A DNA stretch of 64,000 nucleotides. It comes from Campylobacter concisus. GTDB taxonomy: Bacteria > Campylobacterota > Campylobacteria > Campylobacterales > Campylobacteraceae. The position numbers and the translations under genes were made by a program. This document shows positions 28,942 through 37,587 of the stretch, one piece after another. The DNA is taken from contig NZ_CABPVS010000001.1 of assembly GCF_902460845.1 (NCBI RefSeq), forward strand, positions 124,001-188,000, given 5' to 3'. Numbering within the stretch: position 1 is the stretch's first letter; every line of letters begins with the position of its first letter. The notes under the pieces were generated by a model, which saw only the letters and a list, made by a program, of their open reading frames with translations, made no database searches and was not told where the DNA came from.

Positions 28942-30013
28942 CCAAGCCCTTTTTTAAAATTTCTAATTCGATGCGGTCTTTGCCATTTAGCTTTCCTTCA
29001 TAAAGCAGCTTATCTACTAAAGTTATGGCTTGCTCAAAATTCACCTCAATACCATTTGCACATATTAGCATGCCAAAGGTCATAGTAACTGGAGTTTTAT
29101 CTGGAAGTTTTGCGTTGTTTATCTGTTTTTTAAGCCTTTTGCTCACTTCGTGGATAAATTCTATCTTTGTATCGGGCAAGATTATCAAAAATTCTTCTCC
29201 GCCCCAGCGGCAAACATAGTCTTTACTTCTAAATGATTTCTTTAAAGCGCTAGCTACATCTTTTAAGACCTCGTCGCCACAGTCATGCCCGTATGTATCG
29301 TTTATTTTTTTAAAATTATCAATATCGCCTAGCATTATGACTAAATTTGTATTACCACTTCTTTCCTTATTAGCAACTAGTTCAAATCTTAAAGTTTTTT
29401 CTATTGTTCTTCTATTTAAAAGCTGCGTTAAAAAATCATGCTTTGAGTCCTTTTCAAGCTCTTCTGTCTCTTTTCTTATTTGCTGATATCCACTAGACGT
29501 GATAACATCTGCAAACATTGAAAGTCTTAAAACAATAAAAAAAGCAAAAACAATACTGCACACGACTATCGCCCCTCGTATAGCAGATGGGATCAGCGGT
29601 GCCTCATCTTTGTGAATAAAATAAAGAAGTATAAGCAAGATTAATTCTAAAAATGCCATTATATAAGTAAGACTCTTTGAATCAAACGCTAGGAAGTAGT
29701 TTATAAAAATTACACCAACAAGTATTATCCAAATTCCAGTATTCCAACCCATAGTAGTAACAATAATAGTAACAAGCAATATGATATTTAGGTGAAATGC
29801 AAGGGATATTAATACTCTATATTTTATGTCAAATTTTATTCTAAGCAATATTCCAGCTGCTATAAAAAACAAGCACATAAAAAGTAGCGGTGTAGCTATG
29901 ATCATAAAAAGCAACAAAGATAGTGCATTTGCAGCTATCATAACGTCTAATATCGTTTTATAGATATCATCGATCGCTTTATAACTACTTTGATCTACAA
30001 AATCGTGTGTCAA
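28934..30013 (-). CDS. Membrane diguanylate cyclase (GGDEF), first of pair
   Basis: A 359-residue protein with the same layout as its neighbour: an N-terminal membrane sensor region to about residue 190, then a GGDEF domain with GDIDNFKKINDTYGHDCGD and the active loop RWGGEEFLI. The two are likely products of tandem duplication. Their overlapping frames mean equal expression, while the sensor halves differ, which suggests different signals. Confidence 0.88.
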   Translation of the reverse strand: MTHDFVDQSSYKAIDDIYKTILDVMIAANALSLLLFMIIATPLLFMCLFFIAAGILLRIKFDIKYRVLISLAFHLNIILLVTIIVTTMGWNTGIWIILVGVIFINYFLAFDSKSLTYIMAFLELILLILLYFIHKDEAPLIPSAIRGAIVVCSIVFAFFIVLRLSMFADVITSSGYQQIRKETEELEKDSKHDFLTQLLNRRTIEKTLRFELVANKERSGNTNLVIMLGDIDNFKKINDTYGHDCGDEVLKDVASALKKSFRSKDYVCRWGGEEFLIILPDTKIEFIHEVSKRLKKQINNAKLPDKTPVTMTFGMLICANGIEVNFEQAITLVDKLLYEGKLNGKDRIELEILKKGLDA

Positions 30014-30059
30014 ACAAAACTCCCTGTAAATTTATTCCATTAAATTTTATTAAGTCATT

Positions 30060-30218
30060 CTAATAAGAGTCGTAACTATCTTCGTCCTCGTCACTGTCTT
30101 CGTAGTTGTAGTCATTTTCATCGTAATTATAGTCATAACTATCGCTACTATCGTCCTCATCGTCATTAAATTCAGAGTAGTCTTCTTCTACTTCTTCATA
30201 ATCAAATTCATCACTCAT
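30060..30218 (-). CDS. Extremely acidic 52-residue protein
   Basis: Read from MSDEFDYEEVEEDYSEF at 30218, preceded by TAAGGAG six bases upstream. The longer frame from 30254 would overlap mscS and lacks a ribosome binding site. It is almost entirely Asp, Glu, Ser, Tyr and Asn, with no Lys or Arg, and ends YEDSDEDEDSYDSY. Regularly spaced tyrosines sit in an acidic field. No family is recognised. It lies ten bases after mscS in the same direction, so it probably shares the canB-mscS transcript. It could mimic nucleic acid, bind calcium or cations, or act as a chaperone-like tail. Confidence 0.7.
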   Translation of the reverse strand: MSDEFDYEEVEEDYSEFNDDEDDSSDSYDYNYDENDYNYEDSDEDEDSYDSY

Positions 30219-30228
30219 TGTTTTCTCC

Positions 30229-32079
30229 TTAAATTTTATCTTTGACGCTTTCAATATACAAGCTTTGGCTTGGGAATGCGAAATTTAGACCATTTTGCTT
30301 TAAAATATCCATAATCTTTAGCATTACATCTTGTTTGACATCTAAAAATTCTCCCCAAACAATAGTCTTTGCAAAACAATAAACTAAGATATTTATCGAG
30401 CTATCTGCAAAATCATCAACTACGACAAATAAATTTGATTTATATCCAGCATAATCATCAACTGAAACTATACTTTGTCTATATTTTAGCCCTTTTTTCT
30501 TTGCTGTTATATCCTCACTTTTGGCAATATCTGGATGATTTATCAACATAGTTTTTATATCATCTACACATTTTTTAATCTCATCAGTTGTCGCTCCATA
30601 CTCAATGCCTATTAGCATTCTGATACGTCTACCGACTTTTCTTCTGCTCCAGTTTCTAACAGGATCACTTGCCAGTTTTGAGTTTGGCACAAAGATTAAA
30701 GCATTATCAAAACTTCTGATAGTCGTCTTTCTAAAGCCAACCTCAACGACAGTGCCCTCTATATCGCCACAAACTATCCAGTCTCCTTGTGAAAATGAGT
30801 TATCAAAGAGCATCATAACAGAAGCAAAGAAGTTTGCGATGATGTCTTTTGCCGCAAATGCAACAGCAAGACCACCGATACCAAGTGAAGCTATGAGCGC
30901 TGATATATCAAAGCCAAGCTTTTGAAGAATTAGTAAAAGTGCGATTATTAATACAATTACATAGACCACTTTTAAAACTAAATTTACAACCTCTTTTCGT
31001 CTACTCTTTTGAGCAATTTTATCGATTATTACTATGCCATAACCATTTAGGATGGTTAAAACAAGCCATGAAAATGCGACTATATAGACGATCGAAAAAA
31101 TATTTGCTAGAGTTAGTGGCACTGGTACTGGATAAAAGGCAACACCGATACAAATATTTAGTGCATAAATGATAAGAAGCGCAGAGATAGGCTTTTTAAC
31201 GATATCTACTATCTGATCCTTTGCCTCCTTTACGCCTTCGCCAGAAGCAATGAGTGACATAAGCCAATATGTGAGTTTGGCAAGAATTCTTGTAAGTGAG
31301 ACAAAAAATAAAAATACTACGATTATAACTACGATCTTGCCAACGTTAAATTTTGCCGAATTTATAGGAATTAGCTTATTTATATATTCGACCGTATCGA
31401 CTAAATTTAGCTCTGATAAGATCATGCTTGAGCTTAGAAGATCGGCATTGTTTTTAAGATAGATTAAAATTTCCTCATCAGTCTCTTTTTTTAGATCAAG
31501 CTCGGCAAATGCGTTATCGTAAGAGCTTGAAGTCTCATTTAGAGAATCTTTTAGCTCTTTTATACTGACGTAAGAATTTGTTTGTAGATTTAAAAGTCCA
31601 TTATCTATCACCTCTTTTATAGAGTTTGCTTTAGCGCCTTTTTTAAATATCTCTTCAAGATTAATTAAAGCTGAGAAATATGCATAATCTATCTTCATTT
31701 TTTCAAGCTCAATAGCACTTTGAACGTAAGCATCTTTATTTAATTGCTTCTCTAATCTAGCTACTTTTTTTTCTAAATTATTTTTTTGCAAAATAAATTT
31801 ATCAATATCGTTTTGAGTTACCTCAATCTGCATAACATATAGTGGAATTTTTTCCAAAAGGTCATTTTTTTTCTTTTGAAGTCCAGCTAAATTTGAGTTA
31901 TCAGCTTTTGTTGAGTTTGTATCTTTTTGCTGTGCTTTTATGATTTGGATTTGATTATTTAAAGTTAAAATTTGATTTGTTAGGCTTAGTATATTTTCTT
32001 CTTGTGTTTTATTATTTTCAGCACCAAAAAGCATTATAAATGAGAGAAAGACGATGGTTAAAATTTTATGCATTTTCAC
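30229..32079 (-). CDS. Mechanosensitive channel, MscS family
   Basis: A 616-residue inner membrane protein. It has a signal-like start (MKMHKILTIVFLSFIMLFGA), a long periplasmic coiled-coil part (residues 25-230), several membrane helices, and the MscS pore and beta domain (IASLGIGGLAVAFAAKDIIANFFAS near 396, then FDNSFSQGDWI). It releases solutes on osmotic downshock. It overlaps canB by 14 bases, as its C. jejuni counterparts are also neighbours. Confidence 0.9.
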   Translation of the reverse strand: MKMHKILTIVFLSFIMLFGAENNKTQEENILSLTNQILTLNNQIQIIKAQQKDTNSTKADNSNLAGLQKKKNDLLEKIPLYVMQIEVTQNDIDKFILQKNNLEKKVARLEKQLNKDAYVQSAIELEKMKIDYAYFSALINLEEIFKKGAKANSIKEVIDNGLLNLQTNSYVSIKELKDSLNETSSSYDNAFAELDLKKETDEEILIYLKNNADLLSSSMILSELNLVDTVEYINKLIPINSAKFNVGKIVVIIVVFLFFVSLTRILAKLTYWLMSLIASGEGVKEAKDQIVDIVKKPISALLIIYALNICIGVAFYPVPVPLTLANIFSIVYIVAFSWLVLTILNGYGIVIIDKIAQKSRRKEVVNLVLKVVYVIVLIIALLLILQKLGFDISALIASLGIGGLAVAFAAKDIIANFFASVMMLFDNSFSQGDWIVCGDIEGTVVEVGFRKTTIRSFDNALIFVPNSKLASDPVRNWSRRKVGRRIRMLIGIEYGATTDEIKKCVDDIKTMLINHPDIAKSEDITAKKKGLKYRQSIVSVDDYAGYKSNLFVVVDDFADSSINILVYCFAKTIVWGEFLDVKQDVMLKIMDILKQNGLNFAFPSQSLYIESVKDKI

Positions 32080-32710
32080 CCCTTTTATCTGCTAAAAGTT
32101 TGAATGTGCCCTCTTTTAAATCGTAGCTGAAAATTTCGCCGGTTTCTATAATGTAGTGCCAGCCATAAATTTGAAGATTCCCTCTTTCATACTCCTCTTT
32201 TACATTTGGATAAGTCATTATATTTTCGATCGAATTTATCACATTTAATCTCTCAGTTAGCCACGCCATCTTTGCTGGATCGTCGCTTGTAAATTTAAGT
32301 ACTTCTCTCTTAATTGGTTCTATTAGCTTTATCCAATTTCTAACATTTGGCGTGGTTTTAAGCTTTTTTTCATCCATATAAAGCGCTGCACATCCGCCAC
32401 AGTCAGAGTGCCCGCAAATAATGATATTTTTGATATTTAAAAGCTCTAATGCATATTCGATAGCCGAAGTCGTTGCCAAAAACTCTTCGCTCACTCTATA
32501 AGGTGGCACGATGTTTGCGATATTTCGTACCATAAAAAGCTCGCCTGGAAGGCAGTTTGTTATCAAATTTGGTACTACTCTTGAATCAACACAGGATATA
32601 AAAAGGGTATGTGGGTCTTGTCTATTTTGTAGACTTTTAAAGAGCTCTTCATGCTCTAAAAAGCCATCTTCCATAAATTTTACCGCACCTTCAAGTAGCG
32701 AGTCATCCAT
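32066..32710 (-). CDS. canB: Beta-class carbonic anhydrase
   Basis: A 214-residue enzyme interconverting CO2 and bicarbonate. Zinc ligands and the catalytic dyad are Cys40, Asp42 and Arg44 (FISCVDSRVVPN), His101 and Cys104 (CGHSDCGGC). It supports growth at low CO2, important for capnophilic Campylobacter. It is first in a canB-mscS-acidic protein unit. Confidence 0.95.
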   Translation of the reverse strand: MDDSLLEGAVKFMEDGFLEHEELFKSLQNRQDPHTLFISCVDSRVVPNLITNCLPGELFMVRNIANIVPPYRVSEEFLATTSAIEYALELLNIKNIIICGHSDCGGCAALYMDEKKLKTTPNVRNWIKLIEPIKREVLKFTSDDPAKMAWLTERLNVINSIENIMTYPNVKEEYERGNLQIYGWHYIIETGEIFSYDLKEGTFKLLADKRGENA

Positions 32711-32744
32711 AGGAATTTATCTCCATTTTTTATATTTTTACGCG

Positions 32745-32750
32745 ATTATA
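32745..32750 (-). promoter_or_regulatory. -10 box of canB
   Basis: Minus-strand GCTATAATCGCG with TATAAT 35 bases before the canB ATG. It lies in the divergent spacer shared with the BI-1 gene. Confidence 0.55.
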
Positions 32751-32880
32751 GCAACTTTTATTTAATCTAAAAAATACTTTAATATATAAATTTTTAACTA
32801 ATATAATTTGTTAAAATTCTTTTTATTCATTGTTTAATTATTTTAGGCTAAACTCATTCAAAAATTCATAAGGAGATAAA

Positions 32881-33579
32881 ATGAGTCTGTATGATAGGAA
32901 CTACGCAAAACAAAATCAAGAAGAACTTGCGTACTCTCAAAGCTCACTAAGCACTTTTATAAAACAAACTTATCAACTTTTTGCAGCATCACTACTTTCA
33001 GCAACAGCTGGCGCCTATGTAGGTATTAGCATTGCTGGCGTTTTTGCGGCAAATAGATTTTTGTTTTGGGGGCTTGTTATAGTCGAGTTTGCACTACTTT
33101 TTGGTTTAATGGCAGCTAAACGTAAAGAGGGATTGAATTTAATACTTCTATTTGCATTTACTTTTATAAGTGGCCTTACACTAACTCCGCTACTTTCAGC
33201 GATCTTGGCTATGCCAAGTGGAGCTGGTATCGTAGCTCAAGCATTTGGACTAACAACAGTTGCTTTTGGTGCGTTAAGCGTCTTTGCGATGAATACAAAA
33301 CGTGACTTTACAACAATGGGTAAAATGTTATTCATAACCTTAATTATTATCATTGCAGCAGCTATTATCAATATCTTTATTAAAAGTACAATGTTTCAAC
33401 TTGTAATCGCAAGTATTTCATCGATCTTATTTAGCGCATATATACTTTTTGATACGCAAAATATTATCCGTGGAAACTATGAAACACCAGTTGAAGGCGC
33501 AGTTGCTTTGTATCTTGATTTTGTAAATCTATTTACATCATTACTACAAATTTTAGGAATTTTTAATAGAAACGACTAA
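32881..33579 (+). CDS. Bax inhibitor-1/YccA family membrane protein
   Basis: A 232-residue protein with seven predicted membrane segments and the BI-1 pattern (LSTFIKQTYQLFAASLLSATAG near residue 23; ILFDTQNIIRGNYETPVEGAVALYLDFVNLF near residue 187). It is an inner membrane protein, possibly a proton-sensitive calcium leak in this family. AAGGAG precedes the ATG. The same gene sits near secG and canB in C. jejuni. Confidence 0.9.
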   Translation: MSLYDRNYAKQNQEELAYSQSSLSTFIKQTYQLFAASLLSATAGAYVGISIAGVFAANRFLFWGLVIVEFALLFGLMAAKRKEGLNLILLFAFTFISGLTLTPLLSAILAMPSGAGIVAQAFGLTTVAFGALSVFAMNTKRDFTTMGKMLFITLIIIIAAAIINIFIKSTMFQLVIASISSILFSAYILFDTQNIIRGNYETPVEGAVALYLDFVNLFTSLLQILGIFNRND

Positions 33580-33955
33580 AGATGAGCGCATCTACCGAGT
33601 AATAGATGCGAATCTAAATAGGCTAAAAGAAGGGCTTCGCGTTGTTGAAGATATAAAAAGATATGTCTTTGATGACGCCAAGCTCGCCTATAAGATAAAA
33701 TCCCTCCGCCACAAGGCAAAGATCCCGCAAAAAGAATTTTTAAAATTTAGAAATTCTCAAAACGACGTTTTAAAAACTAGCACAAAAAGCGAGCAAGCTA
33801 GAGAAAATTTAGACGAGATCATCACTGCAAATTTCAAGCGCGCCCAGGAAAGCGCTCGCGTGCTTGAAGAGTGCTTTAAGCTCATAAATTTAGAACAAGC
33901 TGAGCTTTTTAAAAGCATAAGATACGAGCTTTATGAGATTGAAAAAGAACTTTAA
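33566..33955 (+). CDS. ThiD2-like protein without a standard start codon
   Basis: A clean 124-codon frame reads DERIYRVIDANLNRLKEGLR, VVEDIKRYVFDD and ESARVLEECFKLI, matching the small domain (ThiD2) found before ThiE in some thiamine enzymes. In frame there is no ATG, GTG or TTG between the stop at 33554-33556 and Glu at 33584. ATA at 33566, spaced seven bases from AGGA, is the best candidate, and it would overlap the end of the BI-1 gene. ATG 33582 is out of frame. Either an unusual start, a coupled re-initiation, or a mutation is present. The coding text itself looks intact. Role in thiamine metabolism is inferred. Confidence 0.6.
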   Translation: METTKDERIYRVIDANLNRLKEGLRVVEDIKRYVFDDAKLAYKIKSLRHKAKIPQKEFLKFRNSQNDVLKTSTKSEQARENLDEIITANFKRAQESARVLEECFKLINLEQAELFKSIRYELYEIEKEL

Positions 33956-33978
33956 CTAAAAATTTAAATCTTTTCTTG

Positions 33979-33984
33979 TATAAT
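33979..33984 (+). promoter_or_regulatory. -10 box of secG
   Basis: TATAAT in CTTGTATAATCGC, 38 bases before the secG GTG. Confidence 0.55.
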
Positions 33985-34021
33985 CGCAACCAATTATTTT
34001 TAAAAATTTAAAGGAAATTTC

Positions 34022-34351
34022 GTGAGTTTAATATTTTTGATCTTGCAGTTTGCTCTAGCTGTCATCATAACTATCGCTGTTTTACTTCAAAAAAGCTCAT
34101 CTATCGGACTTGGGGCATATAGCGGAAGTAACGAGAGTCTTTTTGGAGCAAAAGGACCAGCTGGATTTTTAGCTAAATTTACTTTTATCGTAGGTATTTT
34201 ATTTATCTTAAATACACTTGCACTTGGATACTTCTACAATAAAGATCTAAAGCGCTCTATCGTTGATAGCGTCGATAGTAAATCTCTAGTCATACCAAAG
34301 TCAAACGACGTACCATCAGCTCCTAGTGCACCACAAACTCCAGCAAAATAA
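34022..34351 (+). CDS. secG: Preprotein translocase subunit SecG
   Basis: A 109-residue protein with two membrane helices (about residues 1-22 and 55-75). The family loop has SSSIGLGAYSGSNESLFGAKGPAGFLAK near 25-52. It starts with GTG (34022), preceded by AAGGAAA. The hydrophilic C-terminal tail with proline repeats is variable in the family. SecG stimulates the SecYE channel. Confidence 0.93.
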   Translation: MSLIFLILQFALAVIITIAVLLQKSSSIGLGAYSGSNESLFGAKGPAGFLAKFTFIVGILFILNTLALGYFYNKDLKRSIVDSVDSKSLVIPKSNDVPSAPSAPQTPAK

Positions 34352-34353
34352 CA

Positions 34354-35313
34354 ATGATAAAAACACTTTTAGCGTTATTCTTGACGCTAACATTTGCTTT
34401 AGCAGACGCTCATATTTTAGTCTATCATCGCTTTGATGACCCAAGACACATAAGCACTGATATTTCTATTAAAAATTTAAGAGAGCAGTTTGAATATTTC
34501 AAAAATAATGGCTATGAAGTCGTTAAACTTTCAAAGTTAGTCGATGCTGTAAACGCTGGCGAAAAAATACCTGATAACTGGATCGTCATCACTGTAGATG
34601 ATGGTTATAAAAGTTTCTATGACAAGGCCCTTAGTGTATTTAAAGAGTACAACTATCCATTTGCGCTAATGCTTTATGTGGAAGCCAGCGCAAATAAATA
34701 TGGCGATTATTTGGACTTTGATCAGATTAAAGAACTTGAGGCTTATGGCGAGATTGGGTACCACTCGTACGCTCATCCAAGGATGACAAAGCTTAGCGAT
34801 GAGGCCTTAAGAGAGGATTTTCAAAAGGGTGTAGAGACCTTTGAAAAACATATGGGTTATAAGCCAAAATTCTTTGCAGTACCTTATGGTGAGATCGATA
34901 GTCGAGTCGTAAAACTTGCAAAAGAATTTGGTTTTTTAGCACTTTTAAATCAAAACTCAGGTGCAGTTTCAGACAAGAGTGATGTTTACGATCTTTATAG
35001 AACGCCCGTAATGAACGGTACCAAAATAGCACTAACGTTTAATAGCAAATTTTTAAATGCCCAGTGGATATTTCCGGATAGCTATCCACAAAATAATGCA
35101 ATAGACAAACTTATTATAAAAACTGATACAAATGCTAGCGAAGGTAGTTTTTTTATGACTGGCTTTAATGGCTTTAAAAAGGTACCTATGACAAATGGTG
35201 TTTTTGAGTGTAAATTTAACCCACCGCTCGACGAACGCAAAGTTTTAATATCACTAAAAGTAGATCATCAACGAAGTACAAAACTTCTAATAAAGGACAT
35301 CAATGCTAAATAA
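34354..35313 (+). CDS. Polysaccharide deacetylase family protein
   Basis: A 319-residue exported protein with signal peptide [19 protein letters not shown]. The NodB-like domain shows the catalytic Asp in [13 protein letters not shown] near residue 80 and metal histidines in [10 protein letters not shown] near residue 134. It removes acetyl groups from a cell-surface or peptidoglycan sugar; the substrate is unknown. It lies two bases after secG and overlaps frr. Confidence 0.88.
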   Translation: MIKTLLALFLTLTFALADAHILVYHRFDDPRHISTDISIKNLREQFEYFKNNGYEVVKLSKLVDAVNAGEKIPDNWIVITVDDGYKSFYDKALSVFKEYNYPFALMLYVEASANKYGDYLDFDQIKELEAYGEIGYHSYAHPRMTKLSDEALREDFQKGVETFEKHMGYKPKFFAVPYGEIDSRVVKLAKEFGFLALLNQNSGAVSDKSDVYDLYRTPVMNGTKIALTFNSKFLNAQWIFPDSYPQNNAIDKLIIKTDTNASEGSFFMTGFNGFKKVPMTNGVFECKFNPPLDERKVLISLKVDHQRSTKLLIKDINAK

Positions 35314-35860
35314 AATTTACGAAACACAAAAAGAAGGCTGCGAGAAAGCAATAGCTTCATTAAAACGCGACTTTACAACGCTTAGAACGGGCAAGGTAAA
35401 CATTAATATTGTAGATCATGTAATGGTTGATTATTACGGCTCGCCAACTCCGCTCAACCAAGTAGCCACTGTGCTTACAAGCGACGCTTCAACTATCGCT
35501 ATCACACCTTGGGAAAAGAGCATGATAAAAGCGATCTCTTCAGCTATCCAAGCAGCAAATATCGGTGTCAATCCAAATAGTGATGGTGAGAGTGTCAAGC
35601 TATTTTTTCCACCTATGACCGTCGAGCAACGCCAAGAAAATGCAAAACATGCAAAATCAATGGGAGAAAAAGCCAAAGTTAGTATAAGAAACGTAAGAAA
35701 AGATGCAAATGATGAAGTCAAAAAGCTTGAAAAAGATAAAGCTATAACTGAGGACGAGAGCAAAAAGGGGCAGGATGAGGTTCAAAAGATAACTGACACC
35801 TACACTGCAAAAATCGATACTCTTGTAAAAGAAAAAGAAGCTGAGCTTTTAAAAATCTAA
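35303..35860 (+). CDS. frr: Ribosome recycling factor
   Basis: A 185-residue RRF starting [17 protein letters not shown]. The conserved [14 protein letters not shown] is near residue 43, and a three-helix bundle spans both ends. With EF-G it splits post-termination ribosomes. It overlaps the deacetylase by 11 bases. A hairpin terminator follows. Confidence 0.97.
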   Translation: MLNKIYETQKEGCEKAIASLKRDFTTLRTGKVNINIVDHVMVDYYGSPTPLNQVATVLTSDASTIAITPWEKSMIKAISSAIQAANIGVNPNSDGESVKLFFPPMTVEQRQENAKHAKSMGEKAKVSIRNVRKDANDEVKKLEKDKAITEDESKKGQDEVQKITDTYTAKIDTLVKEKEAELLKI

Positions 35861-35879
35861 AATTTTTAGAAATTTTCCT

Positions 35880-35907
35880 TATCTAGCTACTTTTATGTAG
35901 CTAGATA
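35880..35907 (+). terminator. Terminator after frr
   Basis: TATCTAGCTAC and GTAGCTAGATA make an 11-base stem with a TTTTAT loop, followed by TTCTCTC. Confidence 0.75.
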
Positions 35908-36345
35908 TTCTCTCAAAATAATATTTCAGAAAAATATTTATCAGCAAGTAGTTTAATTTTTTGTCTGTTGTGATTTTACCTATTAAATATAAATAGATCC
36001 TGACTACATAAAAGATAGCCACCACTTTGTCTTTAAACTATTTCCATGGATTACTTTTATTTAAATTTTTATTTTAGGTTCGTCTTAAATTCTTTATTCA
36101 ATATTATTAATTTTACATATATTTATACACAGGATTACTACCTATTATGTATTTTGGATGTGCTACTACAAATATTATTTTGAGGATTTAAGGTAGCTAA
36201 AAATAAAATACCCTTAAATTTTTCATTACCTTACAGTGTCTTACTTTGAATAAAAAATTTGCTACTATTTTTAGTTTTAGTAAATTTTGGACTGAATATT
36301 TAAAGAAATTTTCTTATAGGCATTATGAATAATAAATTAGATGGA
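35908..36345. other. Gene-free AT-rich flank of island 1
   Basis: No reading frame, RNA or strong repeat could be supported in this stretch. It separates frr from the island's left attachment repeat and looks like degraded chromosomal DNA. Confidence 0.5.
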
Positions 36346-36362
36346 TGGCCGGGAGATAGGGA
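36346..36362 (-). repeat. Distal attachment repeat of island 1
   Basis: Seventeen bases identical to 48606-48622, the 3' end of tRNA-Ser. Beyond it the sequences differ (CACC here, TTCG at the tRNA). Confidence 0.85.
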
Positions 36363-36465
36363 CACCTAGAGTGTAAAAACATTTTTTATTACTACAAGTA
36401 CCTAAAAATGGGATTTCTATGGCATTTTTAAGAGTATAAATTTTGACTCTTTCTGGGTAAAAAGA

Positions 36466-36552
36466 TGTAACAAGCCTATGTAACAAGTCTAGCACCATTA
36501 ATTCCTTTCCTCTGCGATATTTTATATAAAATTTCGTCCAAAATTTTAGACG
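36466..36552. repeat. Left subterminal repeat set of island 1
   Basis: TGTAACAA occurs at 36466-36473 and 36479-36486, then CGTC (36535-36538) pairs with GACG (36549-36552) around an A/T-rich core. A matching series occurs near the right end at 48478-48533, in the same order and orientation. These fit arm-type recombinase sites. Confidence 0.5.
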
Positions 36553-36592
36553 ATTTTTATTTAAATATATTAATCGACAACCGCCAGGTTAC

Positions 36593-36769
36593 CTAGATAC
36601 TTAGTCTTTTGCCTGACGCTATCGCACCTTCAAGCGTGCTTAGCGTTAGCGAATCGTTGTCTGGGTTTAGTAGTCTATCGAGAGTGGCGCAACTGGTTTT
36701 CATGAGCTTAGTCATCTTTGTTTTGGTTGCACATTCCAGCTTTAAGCTAACCTCCGATATAACCAACAA
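36593..36769 (-). pseudogene. XRE/HigA-type antitoxin remnant
   Basis: The minus strand reads TKTKMTKLMKTSCATLDRLL and then NPDNDSLTLSTLEGAIASGK before a TAG at 36593. This is the recognition-helix half of small XRE antitoxins. The upstream part has no good start and does not match. It could still be translated from the ATG at 36715 (40 residues), but a full HTH is missing. It lies just downstream of vapC. Confidence 0.5.
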
Positions 36770-36796
36770 AAGGCTTTGTATTTACCGTATATTATA

Positions 36797-37204
36797 TCAA
36801 ATGCTCCAATTTTCCATCCTAAGCTCGCTTATATCTTTAAAATCTTTTTCGTTATTCGTAACCAAAACAAGATCATTACTAAGCGCTACGGCGGCAATCA
36901 GCATGTCCATATCGCCTATCCTTCTGTTTTTATTTCTCATCTCAAGCCTTATTTTGCCGTAGCTTGCCGCGCATTTGCTCGTAAAATCCAAAACGCCGAA
37001 ATTTGAGATAAAATCGCTCATGAGTCTTAAATTTAGCTCTTTTTGAGTGGAATTTTCTATACCGTAAAACATTTCGGCTATCGTTATGCTTGAAATAAAA
37101 ATATCTTTTTTGCCATGTTTGGTCAAATGGCTTAGTATATTTTGACTGTAAGGCTCGGTGCTAGAAATCAAGTAACTACAAATATTAGTATCGAGCAAAA
37201 ACAT
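36797..37204 (-). CDS. vapC: VapC-type PIN-domain toxin
   Basis: A 135-residue PIN-domain RNase. Acidic active-site residues are Asp5 (MFLLDTNICSYL), Glu44 (ITIAEMFYG), and the aspartates of RIGDMDMLIAA near residue 98-100. VapC toxins usually cut initiator tRNA or rRNA. The ATG overlaps the vapB stop (TAATG), giving coupled synthesis with its antitoxin. Confidence 0.9.
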   Translation of the reverse strand: MFLLDTNICSYLISSTEPYSQNILSHLTKHGKKDIFISSITIAEMFYGIENSTQKELNLRLMSDFISNFGVLDFTSKCAASYGKIRLEMRNKNRRIGDMDMLIAAVALSNDLVLVTNNEKDFKDISELRMENWSI

Positions 37205-37455
37205 TATTTAAATCCAAAATTTCGCTCTTGAGGCAAGCTTGGCTCGGCTCTTTCAAATTTAACTCCAGCATCTTTTAGCTCGTTTAAAGTCTTAAATAGT
37301 CCGCTCCATTCATCATCTTTAACCGGAGTCAAAATCACTTCGTTATTATCAAAGCTCTTTAATATAAATTCTTTTACGTTGTCTAAATTTAGGCTTTTTG
37401 GAAGCCTTAGTGCCAAAGAGTTACCGCTTTTAAATACTTTTAATCTAACCTGCAT
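37204..37455 (-). CDS. vapB: VapB-type antitoxin, AbrB fold
   Basis: An 83-residue protein starting MQVRLKVFKSGNSLALRLPK at 37455, with AGAGG upstream. The N-terminal swapped-hairpin (AbrB/SpoVT) DNA-binding domain is followed by a toxin-binding tail. The longer frame starting at 37587 encodes the antisense of a tRNA fragment and is discarded. It likely represses its own promoter through the palindrome just upstream. Confidence 0.87.
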   Translation of the reverse strand: MQVRLKVFKSGNSLALRLPKSLNLDNVKEFILKSFDNNEVILTPVKDDEWSGLFKTLNELKDAGVKFERAEPSLPQERNFGFK

Positions 37456-37469
37456 TATTACAACCTCTC

Positions 37470-37493
37470 GTATATACTTTTCTAAGTATATAC
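37470..37493 (-). promoter_or_regulatory. vapBC operator palindrome
   Basis: GTATATACTT and AAGTATATAC are perfect 10-base arms around TTCT, ending 15 bases before the vapB start. The TATATAC core may serve as the -10 box. This is the normal place for VapB-VapC autoregulation. Confidence 0.65.
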
Positions 37494-37533
37494 TGAACAA
37501 GATAAAAATATTCTTATATTTTGCTCGTTTATA

Positions 37534-37585
37534 GTGTCGACTTGCAATGCCGGAGGTCGGGAGTTCAAGTCTCCCCCGTGACACC
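37534..37585 (+). pseudogene. 3' part of a tRNA, with CCA
   Basis: The sequence contains an anticodon-like loop TTGCAAT, a variable region AGGTC, a T arm (GGGAG, TTCAAGT, CTCCC) and CCGTGACACCA. The 5' half (acceptor and D arm) is absent; upstream is AT-rich non-tRNA DNA. The anticodon stem has one mismatch. This is the type of scar left by integration at a tRNA, so it could be an old attachment site. The parent tRNA was not identified. Confidence 0.6.
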
Positions 37586-37587
37586 AA

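Noticed and set aside
33582-33602. ATG at 33582 as start of the ThiD2-like gene
   Set aside because: It is in another frame and stops after six codons.
37456-37587. N-terminal extension of VapB reading VSRGRLELPTSGIAS
   Set aside because: This is the antisense translation of the tRNA fragment at 37534-37585; the start at 37455 has its own ribosome binding site and family support.
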